Source: a virus. From it: DNA of 28,453 bases. Below, one piece after another: positions 14,309 to 20,625 of the stretch. The position numbers and the translations under genes are program-made. The notes under the pieces were generated by a model. That model worked only from the letters and a program-made list of their open reading frames with translations, made no database searches and was not told the origin of the DNA. The number at the start of each line of letters is the position of its first letter. Position 1 is the stretch's first letter. The stretch covers positions 1 through 28,453 of the IMG/VR virus record IMGVR_UViG_3300011116_000245, one strand, 5' to 3'.

Positions 14309-14443
14309 ATGTCTTGGCAAAAGCAAACCTTACCTACTGACTATATTTACCGATATAAATACAATATAAAGTCAAAGGCTACCTATAGATACTATAATGA
14401 TGTTTACACAGAGATCGTGCGATATGAGAACCTAACCCGATAA
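14309..14443 (+). CDS. Doubtful tyrosine-rich small ORF
   Basis: 44 codons, starting MSWQKQTLPTDYIYRYKY and ending in YENLTR. Nine Tyr and many Lys/Arg give a plausible small DNA- or RNA-binding composition. There is no clear Shine-Dalgarno site, and a weak AAG lies upstream. A perfect TATAAT (14393-14398) lies inside. It may be chance in AT-rich DNA. Confidence 0.25.
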   Translation: MSWQKQTLPTDYIYRYKYNIKSKATYRYYNDVYTEIVRYENLTR

Positions 14444-14664
14444 TAAACAGTATTGTTTAAATTATCTTACTAATCCAATTGGATTGTAGCTTCTCGTTTA
14501 TCTAGTCTAGATGTAATGCACTACTTTACATCCCCAGTGGTCTGATCCCCGATACTGTTACTTGATCTCATCCGAGAGCAACTGGTAAGGAGAACCCACC
14601 GATTCAACACGTTTATCCCTATCTGTCAGCTACTACATTTAGGAAGGCTGGGTAATGGCCCCGT
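14444..14664 (-). ncRNA. Probable leftward structured non-coding RNA
   Basis: A consensus-like promoter (14699-14671) points left into about 220 bases with no usable ORF; the longest I found is 16 codons without a ribosome site. Read on the minus strand, stems include CAGTTGCT with AGTAACAG around an inner TCTC/GAGA hairpin (about 14586-14549), CCAGT with ACTGG (about 14585-14534), and GATGTAA with TTACATC (14532-14510). GTAGCT and AGCTAC can close the ends. A palindrome (14485-14472) and TAAACA-ATAC-TGTTTA (14459-14444) lie near the far end. The 3' end is not certain because no long T run follows. No known RNA family is recognised. Confidence 0.55.
14472..14485. promoter_or_regulatory. 14-base perfect palindrome, possible operator
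   Basis: AATCCAATTGGATT is a perfect palindrome. It matches the palindrome at the pqqA promoter (7784-7797) at 12 of 14 positions, both fitting AATnCAATTGnATT. It lies inside the predicted leftward RNA, so it could instead be an RNA hairpin. Confidence 0.4.
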
Positions 14665-14670
14665 ATGAGT

Positions 14671-14699
14671 AATATAATTCAAAACTATTTTTAAGTCAA
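14671..14699 (-). promoter_or_regulatory. Leftward promoter of the putative ncRNA
   Basis: On the minus strand TTGACT (14699-14694) and TATATT (14676-14671) are separated by exactly 17 bases, five of six matches at each box. The predicted start is near 14664. The same two hexamers and spacing occur in the opposite direction at 14713-14741. Confidence 0.7.
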
Positions 14700-14712
14700 G
14701 TTATAACTGCTA

Positions 14713-14741
14713 TTGACTTGTATATCTTTTAGATATATATT
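14713..14741 (+). promoter_or_regulatory. Rightward promoter of the RHH-terminase operon
   Basis: TTGACT (14713-14718) and TATATT (14736-14741) at 17-base spacing give a near-consensus sigma70 promoter. The predicted start, seven bases after the -10 box, is 14748, which is the A of the first ATG, so the transcript should be leaderless. It likely drives the genes up to the terminator at 23573-23599. Confidence 0.75.
14721..14737. promoter_or_regulatory. Operator-like inverted repeat between -35 and -10
   Basis: TATATCT (14721-14727), TTT and AGATATA (14731-14737) form a perfect 7-base inverted repeat in the spacer of the rightward promoter, a classic repressor position. The ribbon-helix-helix protein encoded at 14996-15169 is a candidate binder. 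AGATATA also occurs once at 13331-13337, inside the Rep-like gene promoter. Confidence 0.55.
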
Positions 14742-14747
14742 GCACGT

Positions 14748-14999
14748 ATGGATGCTAAAGAGTGGATGCAATCAATGGCCAAAGCTTTTGGTAAATACGA
14801 ATACAAAGTTAAATACCAGAATGATAAAGGCATGGTAGAGCTAAAGAGTCCTGGTTATAAAGAAGATCCACCAAACCTAAAAGCCTATAAAGCGATTGAT
14901 TGTATTTTGCCAGTATTTTTACGAAATACAAAATCACAGGCAAAGACAGACAAGAAAAGAATCGTCAAGCAAATAACAAAGTATAAGGAGAACGTATGA
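14748..14999 (+). CDS. Small basic hypothetical protein, operon leader gene
   Basis: An 83-residue Lys-rich protein (MDAKEWMQSMAKAFGKYEYK at the start, KTDKKRIVKQITKYK at the end). No family is recognised. The ATG has no Shine-Dalgarno site but lies exactly at the predicted RNA start, pointing to leaderless translation. It overlaps the RHH gene start by four bases (ATGA), so its translation may set that of the regulator. Confidence 0.65.
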   Translation: MDAKEWMQSMAKAFGKYEYKVKYQNDKGMVELKSPGYKEDPPNLKAYKAIDCILPVFLRNTKSQAKTDKKRIVKQITKYKENV

Positions 15000-15169
15000 C
15001 AGAATTAAAACCATTCCTAGTAAGACTAACCCCAACCAGTGTTGAATTGCTAGACAAAGCATCTAAACGATTAGAGAAACCTAAAGCAGTCATTATTAAT
15101 GACGCTGTTAAATTCTATTTGCAAAGTAATGAAGTTGCAGATTTGAATGATCGTCTTAATAAACTATGA
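14996..15169 (+). CDS. Ribbon-helix-helix DNA-binding protein
   Basis: 57 residues with the RHH (Arc/CopG-like) layout. A short beta strand (KPFLVRLTP) is followed by helix A (SVELLDKASKRL), a turn (EKPKA) and helix B (VIINDAVKFYLQ). RHH dimers bind palindromic operators through the strand pair and often repress their own promoter. The inverted repeat at 14721-14737 is the natural candidate target. AAGGAG lies six bases before the start, which also overlaps the previous stop. Its stop overlaps the RusA start. Confidence 0.75.
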   Translation: MTELKPFLVRLTPTSVELLDKASKRLEKPKAVIINDAVKFYLQSNEVADLNDRLNKL

Positions 15170-15510
15170 TCTTAGAGTTACCTTATCCACCATCTGTTAA
15201 TACATATTGGAGAGCCAATGGAAAACGTAGGTTCATTTCTAAAGAAGGCACGTTATTTAAGTTGGCAGTGCATGCTTACTGTGTTAAAGAAAAGATACAG
15301 TCTTTTGGTGATAAGCGGCTTAATGTTTATATTAATATTCATCCCAGAAGTAAAAGAAGGTTCGATTTGGATAACTGTCTTAAAGCCATTTTAGATGCTA
15401 TGATGGCGGCCGGTGTGTATGATGATGACTCACAGATAGATCAGTTATCTATAAATAGAGTAGAGCCAGTTGTAGGAGGTAAGTCTGTGGTGGTGATTAA
15501 TGAAATCTAA
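15166..15510 (+). CDS. rusA: RusA-family Holliday junction resolvase
   Basis: A 114-residue resolvase. The opening LPYPPSVNTYWRANGKRRF is the family signature. D67 and D69 in RRFDLDNCLKAILDAM and an Asp in YDDDSQID supply the metal-binding acidic residues. The enzyme cuts four-way junctions as a dimer. In phages this resolves branched replication products before packaging, which fits its place just upstream of the terminase genes and its likely partnership with the exonuclease/ERF pair. Confidence 0.9.
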   Translation: MILELPYPPSVNTYWRANGKRRFISKEGTLFKLAVHAYCVKEKIQSFGDKRLNVYINIHPRSKRRFDLDNCLKAILDAMMAAGVYDDDSQIDQLSINRVEPVVGGKSVVVINEI

Positions 15511-15691
15511 ACCAGAGGTAACTTTTGAAGATGCACCCGTTGGACAATTTGGACATAGATTTTGCTCAACATGTTATGCACATGTAAAGAGTGATGGCGG
15601 TAAATGGAAAGTATCACCAAAGAAAACTAATAGACGCTGGATTTGCGCTAGGTGTCTAGAGAAAAGAATTAAAGGCGCACCGATTAAATAG
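15500..15691 (+). CDS. Small zinc-ribbon protein
   Basis: 63 residues with two Cys pairs, CSTCYAH and CARCLEKR, separated by about 25 residues. This fits one zinc ribbon, possibly nucleic acid binding given the basic linker (KWKVSPKKTNRRW). It overlaps the end of the RusA gene by 11 bases. The function is unknown. Confidence 0.65.
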   Translation: MKSKPEVTFEDAPVGQFGHRFCSTCYAHVKSDGGKWKVSPKKTNRRWICARCLEKRIKGAPIK

Positions 15692-15700
15692 GAGATTAGC

Positions 15701-15970
15701 ATGGCAGAACAGAAACAACCAAGAAAACCGGGAACAGGCGTAGCGTTTGTAAATGAAAATAAAAAAGAAGATTGGCATGCTGATTGGACTGGTGAGTTTG
15801 CAGATCATGATGGTAATTTATTTTACTTGAATGTATCTAAAAAGACTGCGGGTCATAGTGGTCGTGAATATATTAGTGTAAGTTTAGGTAAGCCAAAAGC
15901 TGCTAAAGCTACACCAAGCAATGCAGCACAACCTTCATTTGATGATTTGCCAGACGACTTACCATTCTAA
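15701..15970 (+). CDS. SSB-like protein with DDLPF tail
   Basis: An 89-residue protein. The core (GTGVAFVNENKKEDWHADWTG, DGNLFYLNVSKK, GREYISVSLGK) resembles a small beta-rich phage/plasmid family often near replication genes. The acidic tail ends FDDLPDDLPF, like the C-terminal tip by which bacterial SSB recruits partner enzymes. This suggests a small ssDNA-linked protein or an SSB-tip mimic. The core is short for a full OB fold, so DNA binding is uncertain. AGGAG lies ten bases before the start. Confidence 0.65.
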   Translation: MAEQKQPRKPGTGVAFVNENKKEDWHADWTGEFADHDGNLFYLNVSKKTAGHSGREYISVSLGKPKAAKATPSNAAQPSFDDLPDDLPF

Positions 15971-16440
15971 TGACAGATGAAGTCAAAACCAAAAAACCGA
16001 TACCTTCACTTGCTGGCTATGGTGGTGTCCGTAGCCTTCAAAAGAAGCTTGAGCGTTCGACTACGTTGCAACAGAATCGTGAAGCTGTTAGCTATTCTCT
16101 TTTATGTATGGCGAATACAAAGCTTACTGATATTATGGAGTGGGACGAGCAAGGCAATATTAAAGTTAAACCGAGCAAGGATATACCAGACCACGCCTTG
16201 CAAGCTATTAAAAGTATTAAGTCGAATACTAAGACAGATAAAGAGGGCAATAGCTATACGACTCTTGACATAGAGTTGTGGGATAAAGTTGGTGTATTAC
16301 GATTACTTGCTAAAGCTTCTGGTTTGTTAGATAATCCGGAAGAATCAGATAAACCAAGCGTATTAGGCATTAACATACGCGCACCCGAGGTAATAGATAA
16401 TGACGAAGCCACAGGATCAGATAACAAAGATACTGAATGA
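15970..16440 (+). CDS. Terminase small subunit
   Basis: 156 residues. The helical core (LQKKLERSTTLQQNREAVSY, LLCMANTKLTDIMEWDEQG) and the segment ALQAIKSIKSNTKTDKEGNS followed by IELWDKVGVLRLLAKASGLL fit phage small terminase subunits, which bind the packaging site and load the large subunit. It is encoded close upstream of the large subunit with two small genes between. The acidic tail is probably disordered. It overlaps the DUF6378-like gene by 41 bases. Confidence 0.75.
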   Translation: MTDEVKTKKPIPSLAGYGGVRSLQKKLERSTTLQQNREAVSYSLLCMANTKLTDIMEWDEQGNIKVKPSKDIPDHALQAIKSIKSNTKTDKEGNSYTTLDIELWDKVGVLRLLAKASGLLDNPEESDKPSVLGINIRAPEVIDNDEATGSDNKDTE

Positions 16441-16702
16441 GCGCCAAGTAACACATGGTGATTATTTATCTAAATGTGTTTTCATTCAAGTAGTCAAAGA
16501 ACAAATGCGTGATGAAAACGGAAATTGGCATAGATTAGATTCAGATATGCAAGAATCATTAGATATGGTGATCCATAAGATCAGTCGTATACTTTATGGC
16601 GATCCATATCATACTGATAATTGGCTAGACATAGCTGGTTATATTATGTTAGTTGGTAATCGTTTACAAATTGAGGAGGAGTTTAATGAGCGCACCAAAT
16701 AG
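16400..16702 (+). CDS. DUF6378-like protein
   Basis: 100 residues with the pattern typical of this phage family: ILNERQVTHGDY near the start, then QESLDMVIHKISRILYGDPY and DNWLDIAGYIMLVGNRL. The HGD and HK/DP residues hint at an all-helical, possibly MazG-like nucleotide or metal site, but no activity is established. It begins inside the small terminase gene and overlaps the next ORF. Confidence 0.75.
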   Translation: MTKPQDQITKILNERQVTHGDYLSKCVFIQVVKEQMRDENGNWHRLDSDMQESLDMVIHKISRILYGDPYHTDNWLDIAGYIMLVGNRLQIEEEFNERTK

Positions 16703-16853
16703 TTTAGAAGAACGTATACAGAAGTTGCGAGATGCTTATGCATTGAATAACATTTATCAAAATGAAGCATTACAAATCATTGATGCTTTGCAAGCTAAAT
16801 TACAAGTATTAAGTCAATTACTAGCACTCGAAATTAAAGACATAGATGGCTAA
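16686..16853 (+). CDS. Small coiled-coil protein
   Basis: A 55-residue helical protein (LEERIQKLRDAYALNN, then IIDALQAKLQVLSQLLALEI) likely to form a coiled coil. The start at 16686 (MSAPNSLEE) is chosen because GAGGAG lies directly upstream, and not the frame opening at 16653. It overlaps the terminase start by eight bases. The function is unknown. Confidence 0.6.
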   Translation: MSAPNSLEERIQKLRDAYALNNIYQNEALQIIDALQAKLQVLSQLLALEIKDIDG

Positions 16854-18399
16854 AACTAAAGAAGTATCACAAAAGGCCATACATGGCCCGGGTATTGATT
16901 TAGACTTTTCAACAGCACCGACTACTTGGCAATTCCTACAATCAGATGCATTTGTGCGTGGATTGATGGGGCCAGTAGGATCTGGTAAATCCTATGCATG
17001 TGCCGCAGAGATTATGATGCGCGCAGTCAGACAAAAGCCATCTCCAGTAGATGGAATTCGTTATACACGATTTGTCATTGTGCGTAACTCATATCCAGAA
17101 TTAAAAACAACAACAATTAAAACATGGCAAGATTTATTCCCAGAGAACACTTTTGGTCCGATGCTATATACTCCTCCTATTACTCATCACATTAGACTTC
17201 CAGCACGGGGTGATGCTGCGGGGATTGATTGTGAAGTAATCTTTTTAGCATTGGATCAACCTAAAGACGTAAGAAAACTATTATCACTTGAACTTACAGG
17301 AGCGTGGGTAAATGAAGCTCGTGAACTTCCTAAAGCTGTTATTGACGGACTTACTCATCGTGTGGGTCGATATCCGACGCAACGTGATGGCGGACCTACT
17401 TGGCATGGTGTGTGGATGGATACTAATCCAATGGATGATGACCACTGGTGGTATAGACTAGCCGAGAAAGATAAATTATCTGGCAAGTATGCATGGCAAT
17501 TTTTTAAACAACCAGGCGGTGTTACAGAAGTATCGCCAGGTGATCTACCAGAGAATCCAGAAGCTAATGACCATATATTTTCTGCTGGTCGTTGGTGGAA
17601 AATAAATTCCAAAGCTGAAAACGTAGGTAATTTACCAGCGGGTTACTACATGCAGATGTTAGGTGGTAAGAACCTAGATTGGATTAAGTGTTATGCCGAA
17701 GGTAAATATACATACGTTCAAGAAGGCAGACCCGTATGGCCAGAATATGACGATCATGCTATGAGTGGTGAAGTAGATTACGATCCAGACTTGCCATTAC
17801 AAGTGGGTCTTGACTTTGGTTTGACACCAGCAGCAGTCGTAGGGCAAAGATTAAACAATGGACGATGGATTATCTTAGATGAAATTGTTACATTTGATAT
17901 GGGACTAGAACGATTTGGTCAGCAGTTATTAGCAGAACTCAATGCTAAATATCCTAAAGCTCAAATAATGATGTGGGGCGATCCAGCTGGTATGCAGCGT
18001 GATGCTATTTATGAAGTCACAGCATTTGACTATTTACGCACATTAGGATTAAGAGCGCAACCTACACCATCTAATGATTTTAAAGTTAGACGTGAAGCAG
18101 CAGCTGCACCTATGCAAAGATTAATTATGGGTAAGCCCGGACTTATGGTAGCTACCAAATGTAAGATGATACGTAAATCCTTAGCTGGTGGTTATCATTT
18201 TAAACGTGTAGCCGTAGGTGCTGGACAAGAACGATTTAGAGATGCGCCAAACAAGAATGAACACTCACACGTAGGTGATGCATTTGGATACTTACTTCTT
18301 GGTGGTGGCGAACATAAACGATTAACTAAAAGTCCATTATCAGCATCAACTATTATTGCTCAAACTGTAGCCAAGTCTGACTTTAATGTATTCGATTAA
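16846..18399 (+). CDS. Terminase large subunit
   Basis: The 517-residue packaging motor. The Walker A motif GPVGSGKS is at residues 42-49, followed by the ATPase region (VIVRNSYPELKTTTIKTW and CEVIFLALDQPKDVRKLL). The RNase H-like nuclease domain starts with QVGLDFGLTPAAVVG at about 320, with its catalytic Asp, and continues through MMWGDPAG and HSHVGDAFGYLLLGG, which supplies a late Asp. It moves DNA into the procapsid and cuts concatemers. The length fits podovirus terminases of this type. It overlaps the next gene by 14 bases. Confidence 0.93.
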   Translation: MAKTKEVSQKAIHGPGIDLDFSTAPTTWQFLQSDAFVRGLMGPVGSGKSYACAAEIMMRAVRQKPSPVDGIRYTRFVIVRNSYPELKTTTIKTWQDLFPENTFGPMLYTPPITHHIRLPARGDAAGIDCEVIFLALDQPKDVRKLLSLELTGAWVNEARELPKAVIDGLTHRVGRYPTQRDGGPTWHGVWMDTNPMDDDHWWYRLAEKDKLSGKYAWQFFKQPGGVTEVSPGDLPENPEANDHIFSAGRWWKINSKAENVGNLPAGYYMQMLGGKNLDWIKCYAEGKYTYVQEGRPVWPEYDDHAMSGEVDYDPDLPLQVGLDFGLTPAAVVGQRLNNGRWIILDEIVTFDMGLERFGQQLLAELNAKYPKAQIMMWGDPAGMQRDAIYEVTAFDYLRTLGLRAQPTPSNDFKVRREAAAAPMQRLIMGKPGLMVATKCKMIRKSLAGGYHFKRVAVGAGQERFRDAPNKNEHSHVGDAFGYLLLGGGEHKRLTKSPLSASTIIAQTVAKSDFNVFD

Positions 18400-18871
18400 T
18401 CCAGAAGTATTAGAACACTTACCGCATGTAGAAGGTGGATATTTCTTACCATTTCATGTAGATCATTTAGATAACTTAGATGGCATTGAGTCATATATTC
18501 AAGTATTAGGTTTAGATGGGTTTAAAACTCAAATTGCTGGTCAAGCTACTCGTGGGCCAGTAATTACTGCCTTTCTTTATGGAAAACCAGTAGCTGTATT
18601 TGGCTGTGGATTATTGTGGAATGGTGTGGCTGAAGTATGGTCTTTACTATCACCGCAATCTAAACGATATCCAATAGCCATGATTCGTGCGTCAAAAGCC
18701 TTTTTAGATATCTGTTGGATAACATTTAACTTGCACAGATTACAAATATCTGTTAAAACATCTGATAATGTTGCTATGCGCTTTGCTCTAGCTTTAAAGT
18801 TTGAGCCAGAGGGTATTATGGCTAAATATAGTCCAGCACAGGAAGATTTTACATTATTTAGGAGATTATAA
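18386..18871 (+). CDS. GNAT-like internal virion-associated protein
   Basis: 161 residues with features of a degenerate GNAT acetyltransferase fold as found in podovirus genomes (DUF2833-like, related in position to T7 gp13). AFLYGKPVAVFGCGLLWNGV and AEVWSLLSPQSKRYPIAM are the central strands. FNLHRLQISVKTSDNVAMRF and ALKFEPEGIM form the C-terminal half. In T7-like phages such a protein is needed for virion assembly. Acetyltransferase activity is not assured. Confidence 0.7.
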   Translation: MYSINPEVLEHLPHVEGGYFLPFHVDHLDNLDGIESYIQVLGLDGFKTQIAGQATRGPVITAFLYGKPVAVFGCGLLWNGVAEVWSLLSPQSKRYPIAMIRASKAFLDICWITFNLHRLQISVKTSDNVAMRFALALKFEPEGIMAKYSPAQEDFTLFRRL

Positions 18872-19122
18872 TGGGTGGATTATTTGGCGGAGCGCCAGAC
18901 ACTTCTGCTGCCGAAGAAAGTTTAGCTATGCAACGCAAGCAAATGGCAGATGCAGAAGCAAAAGCATTGGAAGATAAACGTAATTTAGAAGAACAAATGG
19001 CCGGCAGACGTAGAGCAAGAGCAGCAACTGGTTCACGTGTGCTACTTAATGAAGCAAGATTAAATCCAGAAACTGGCATTCAAACGCTAGGGACTGAAAC
19101 CCCACCAACAGGAGGAATGTAA
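18871..19122 (+). CDS. Small helical hypothetical protein
   Basis: 83 residues with a Gly-rich start (MGGLFGGAPDTS), then a charged helix rich in Glu, Lys and Arg (ESLAMQRKQMADAEAKALED) and a basic patch (GRRRARAAT). The composition suggests a small assembly or structural accessory protein. No family is recognised. It overlaps the preceding stop by one base (TAATG). Confidence 0.55.
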   Translation: MGGLFGGAPDTSAAEESLAMQRKQMADAEAKALEDKRNLEEQMAGRRRARAATGSRVLLNEARLNPETGIQTLGTETPPTGGM

Positions 19123-19124
19123 TT

Positions 19125-19319
19125 ATGGGCGGATCATCACCAAAACCACCACCACCACCAGAACCAGTAGTAAAAGATTTAGCGCCAGAACGTAGTGCAG
19201 CAGCAGAATCAGCAGCTGCTAAACGTGCGCGCCAAAGACGATCATCTTTAATTTCGTCAGTTGCAACACCAGATGCATTAGGATCTGATTCAACTTTAGG
19301 CACAGGCGGAGGCGTTTAA
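19125..19319 (+). CDS. Small proline- and alanine-rich hypothetical protein
   Basis: 64 residues with a polyproline start (MGGSSPKPPPPPEP), an Ala/Arg-rich helix (ERSAAAESAAAKRARQRRSS) and a Gly-rich end. It resembles short virion-associated proteins found between terminase and portal genes, but no family is sure. AGGAGG lies upstream of the start (about 10 bases). The next gene starts on its stop codon. Confidence 0.55.
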   Translation: MGGSSPKPPPPPEPVVKDLAPERSAAAESAAAKRARQRRSSLISSVATPDALGSDSTLGTGGGV

Positions 19320-19474
19320 TGAAAAAAGACAAAATGCAAGCTAAGGTTCACAAAGTCATGCGTGAATATAAAAAAGGCACATTGCATTCTGGCAAAGGTG
19401 GCCCAGTTGTTAAATCACAAAAGCAAGCCGTAGCTATTGCTATGAGTGAAGCTGGAATGGCTAAAAAGAAATGA
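19319..19474 (+). CDS. DUF6496-like small basic protein
   Basis: 51 residues. KVMREYKKGTLHSGKGGPVV and QAVAIAMSEAGMAKK match the DUF6496 pattern of small basic phage and bacterial proteins. The start overlaps the previous stop (TAATG) and the stop overlaps the next start (ATGA), giving tight coupling. The strong positive charge suggests DNA or capsid interior contact, which is inference. Confidence 0.65.
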   Translation: MKKDKMQAKVHKVMREYKKGTLHSGKGGPVVKSQKQAVAIAMSEAGMAKKK

Positions 19475-19623
19475 AAGAAGTTTGGGATAAGGAAAGACCA
19501 AAAGGATTAGGTAAGTCTAAAAAACTAACGCCTATGCAAAAAGCAGCAGCTAAACAAATGGCTAAGAAAGCTGGTAGGCCATATCCCAATCTTGTAGACA
19601 ATATGAGGGCAGCTAAAAAATGA
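19471..19623 (+). CDS. Small basic hypothetical protein
   Basis: 50 residues, very Lys-rich (MKEVWDKERPKGLGKSKKLT, then QKAAAKQMAKKAGRPYPNL). It belongs to a chain of four overlapping tiny genes between terminase and portal. The GRPYPNLVDN motif occurs in other small phage proteins, but no function is known. Confidence 0.55.
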   Translation: MKEVWDKERPKGLGKSKKLTPMQKAAAKQMAKKAGRPYPNLVDNMRAAKK

Positions 19624-19778
19624 AAGCAGAGTTTTCAATAGAATTAGATGATGAAGATATTAAATCTAGCGCTAAATTTATTCAGCAAGCTGTAAAGCTT
19701 ATGGCACAGCAAGCTAAAAATAAAAAGCCAGAGTTAATGGATTCAGCAGAAGATAACATGGAAGAAAATGGCGATTAA
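19620..19778 (+). CDS. Small acidic hypothetical protein
   Basis: 52 residues with an acidic start and end (SIELDDEDIKSSAKF and DSAEDNMEENGD) around a helix (IQQAVKLMAQQAK). Both ends overlap neighbours, by four bases upstream (ATGA) and eleven downstream. It might pair by charge with the two basic proteins encoded just before, which is speculation. No family is recognised. Confidence 0.5.
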   Translation: MKAEFSIELDDEDIKSSAKFIQQAVKLMAQQAKNKKPELMDSAEDNMEENGD

Positions 19779-20352
19779 TATATTACGTGAGTCGGACACG
19801 ACTAAATCACGTCATGTTAATCCAGCTTATGTAGATAAAGATGGCGTAAGTTATATTGCCAGTTCTGATAAGCCATTCCCTATGATAGACGTTAATCATT
19901 TACGTCTACATGAAGGCAGAGCTTTTTATGCATATACATTATATCCAGATGCAGCAAAACTTGGCGCTGGTGCAAGTATTAATATTGCAATAGCATGGGC
20001 AAGTGGTATTAAGCCACATCTTGTCTATGATGCAAACTGTGGTGGTGATGCAGAAATATATTTGTATGAAAATGCAGTAGTCACTGGTGGCACAACATTA
20101 TCTTCTTTTTCTAGAAATAGAACTATTGCTACTACAAGTGCTAGCGCTATATTACTTAATCCTACAGTGACATCTACTGGCACATTGTTAGAAGCTGAGT
20201 TTATTGCTGGTGGCACAGGAAAGAAATCTGGTGGTGGTATTACTGGAACAACAGAGCAAATATTAGCTCCATTAACAACCTATTTATTTAGATTAACTAA
20301 TGTGAATGGAACAAGTCACATGGCATATTTACATTTAGAGTGGTATGAATAA
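19768..20352 (+). CDS. Probable virion surface protein
   Basis: 194 residues, beta-rich, rich in Thr, Ser, Gly and Ala (AGASINIAIAWASGIKPHLV, GDAEIYLYENAVVTGGTTL, LTTYLFRLTNVNGTSH). This resembles small head-associated or decoration proteins of podoviruses encoded near the portal, though no family name is certain. It overlaps the preceding gene by 11 bases and the next by one. Confidence 0.55.
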   Translation: MAINILRESDTTKSRHVNPAYVDKDGVSYIASSDKPFPMIDVNHLRLHEGRAFYAYTLYPDAAKLGAGASINIAIAWASGIKPHLVYDANCGGDAEIYLYENAVVTGGTTLSSFSRNRTIATTSASAILLNPTVTSTGTLLEAEFIAGGTGKKSGGGITGTTEQILAPLTTYLFRLTNVNGTSHMAYLHLEWYE

Positions 20353-20624
20353 TGACGCTTAAAAAATATCAAAATCCAAAAGGTGGTTTAAATGCTGCCG
20401 GTCGTAAATATTTTAAAAGAACAGAAGGATCAAACCTAAAAGCACCAGTTAAAGCTGGAACCAATCCAAGACGCGTATCATTTGCTGCTCGTTTTGGTGG
20501 AATGTCTGGACCATTAACAGATGAAAAAGGTAGACCAACAAGATTAAAGTTAGCATTAAAAGCTTGGGGATTTGGTAGTAAAGAAGCAGCACGTAACTTC
20601 GCAAATAGAAATAAAAAGGATTAA
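20352..20624 (+). CDS. DUF6321-like small basic protein
   Basis: 90 residues. GGLNAAGRKYFKRTEGSNLK, NPRRVSFAARFGGMSGPLTD and LKAWGFGSKEAARNFANR match the DUF6321 pattern found in many phages of aquatic bacteria beside structural genes. Strongly basic. The role is unknown. It ends one base before the portal start. Confidence 0.7.
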   Translation: MTLKKYQNPKGGLNAAGRKYFKRTEGSNLKAPVKAGTNPRRVSFAARFGGMSGPLTDEKGRPTRLKLALKAWGFGSKEAARNFANRNKKD

Positions 20625-20625
20625 T

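Larger units (their letters stand above)
13993..14747. other. Control/origin region with no sure protein gene
   Basis: About 750 bases between the Rep-like gene and the rightward operon. It holds clustered inverted repeats (14164-14282), a C-rich stretch (14088-14097) facing GGGG at 14113-14116, a doubtful 44-codon ORF (14309-14443), a 14-base palindrome (14472-14485), a probable leftward RNA (14444-14664) and a divergent promoter pair (14671-14741). No tRNA was found. A replication origin here is inferred from the repeats and the adjacent winged-helix gene. Confidence 0.6.

Noticed and set aside
14444-14670. tRNA, 6S RNA or riboswitch in the structured gap
   Set aside because: No T-loop/acceptor pairing typical of tRNA on either strand and no recognised riboswitch core; kept only as an unknown RNA.
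15977-16273. 98-codon frame within the small terminase gene
   Set aside because: Different frame of a well supported gene, with no ribosome site and odd composition.
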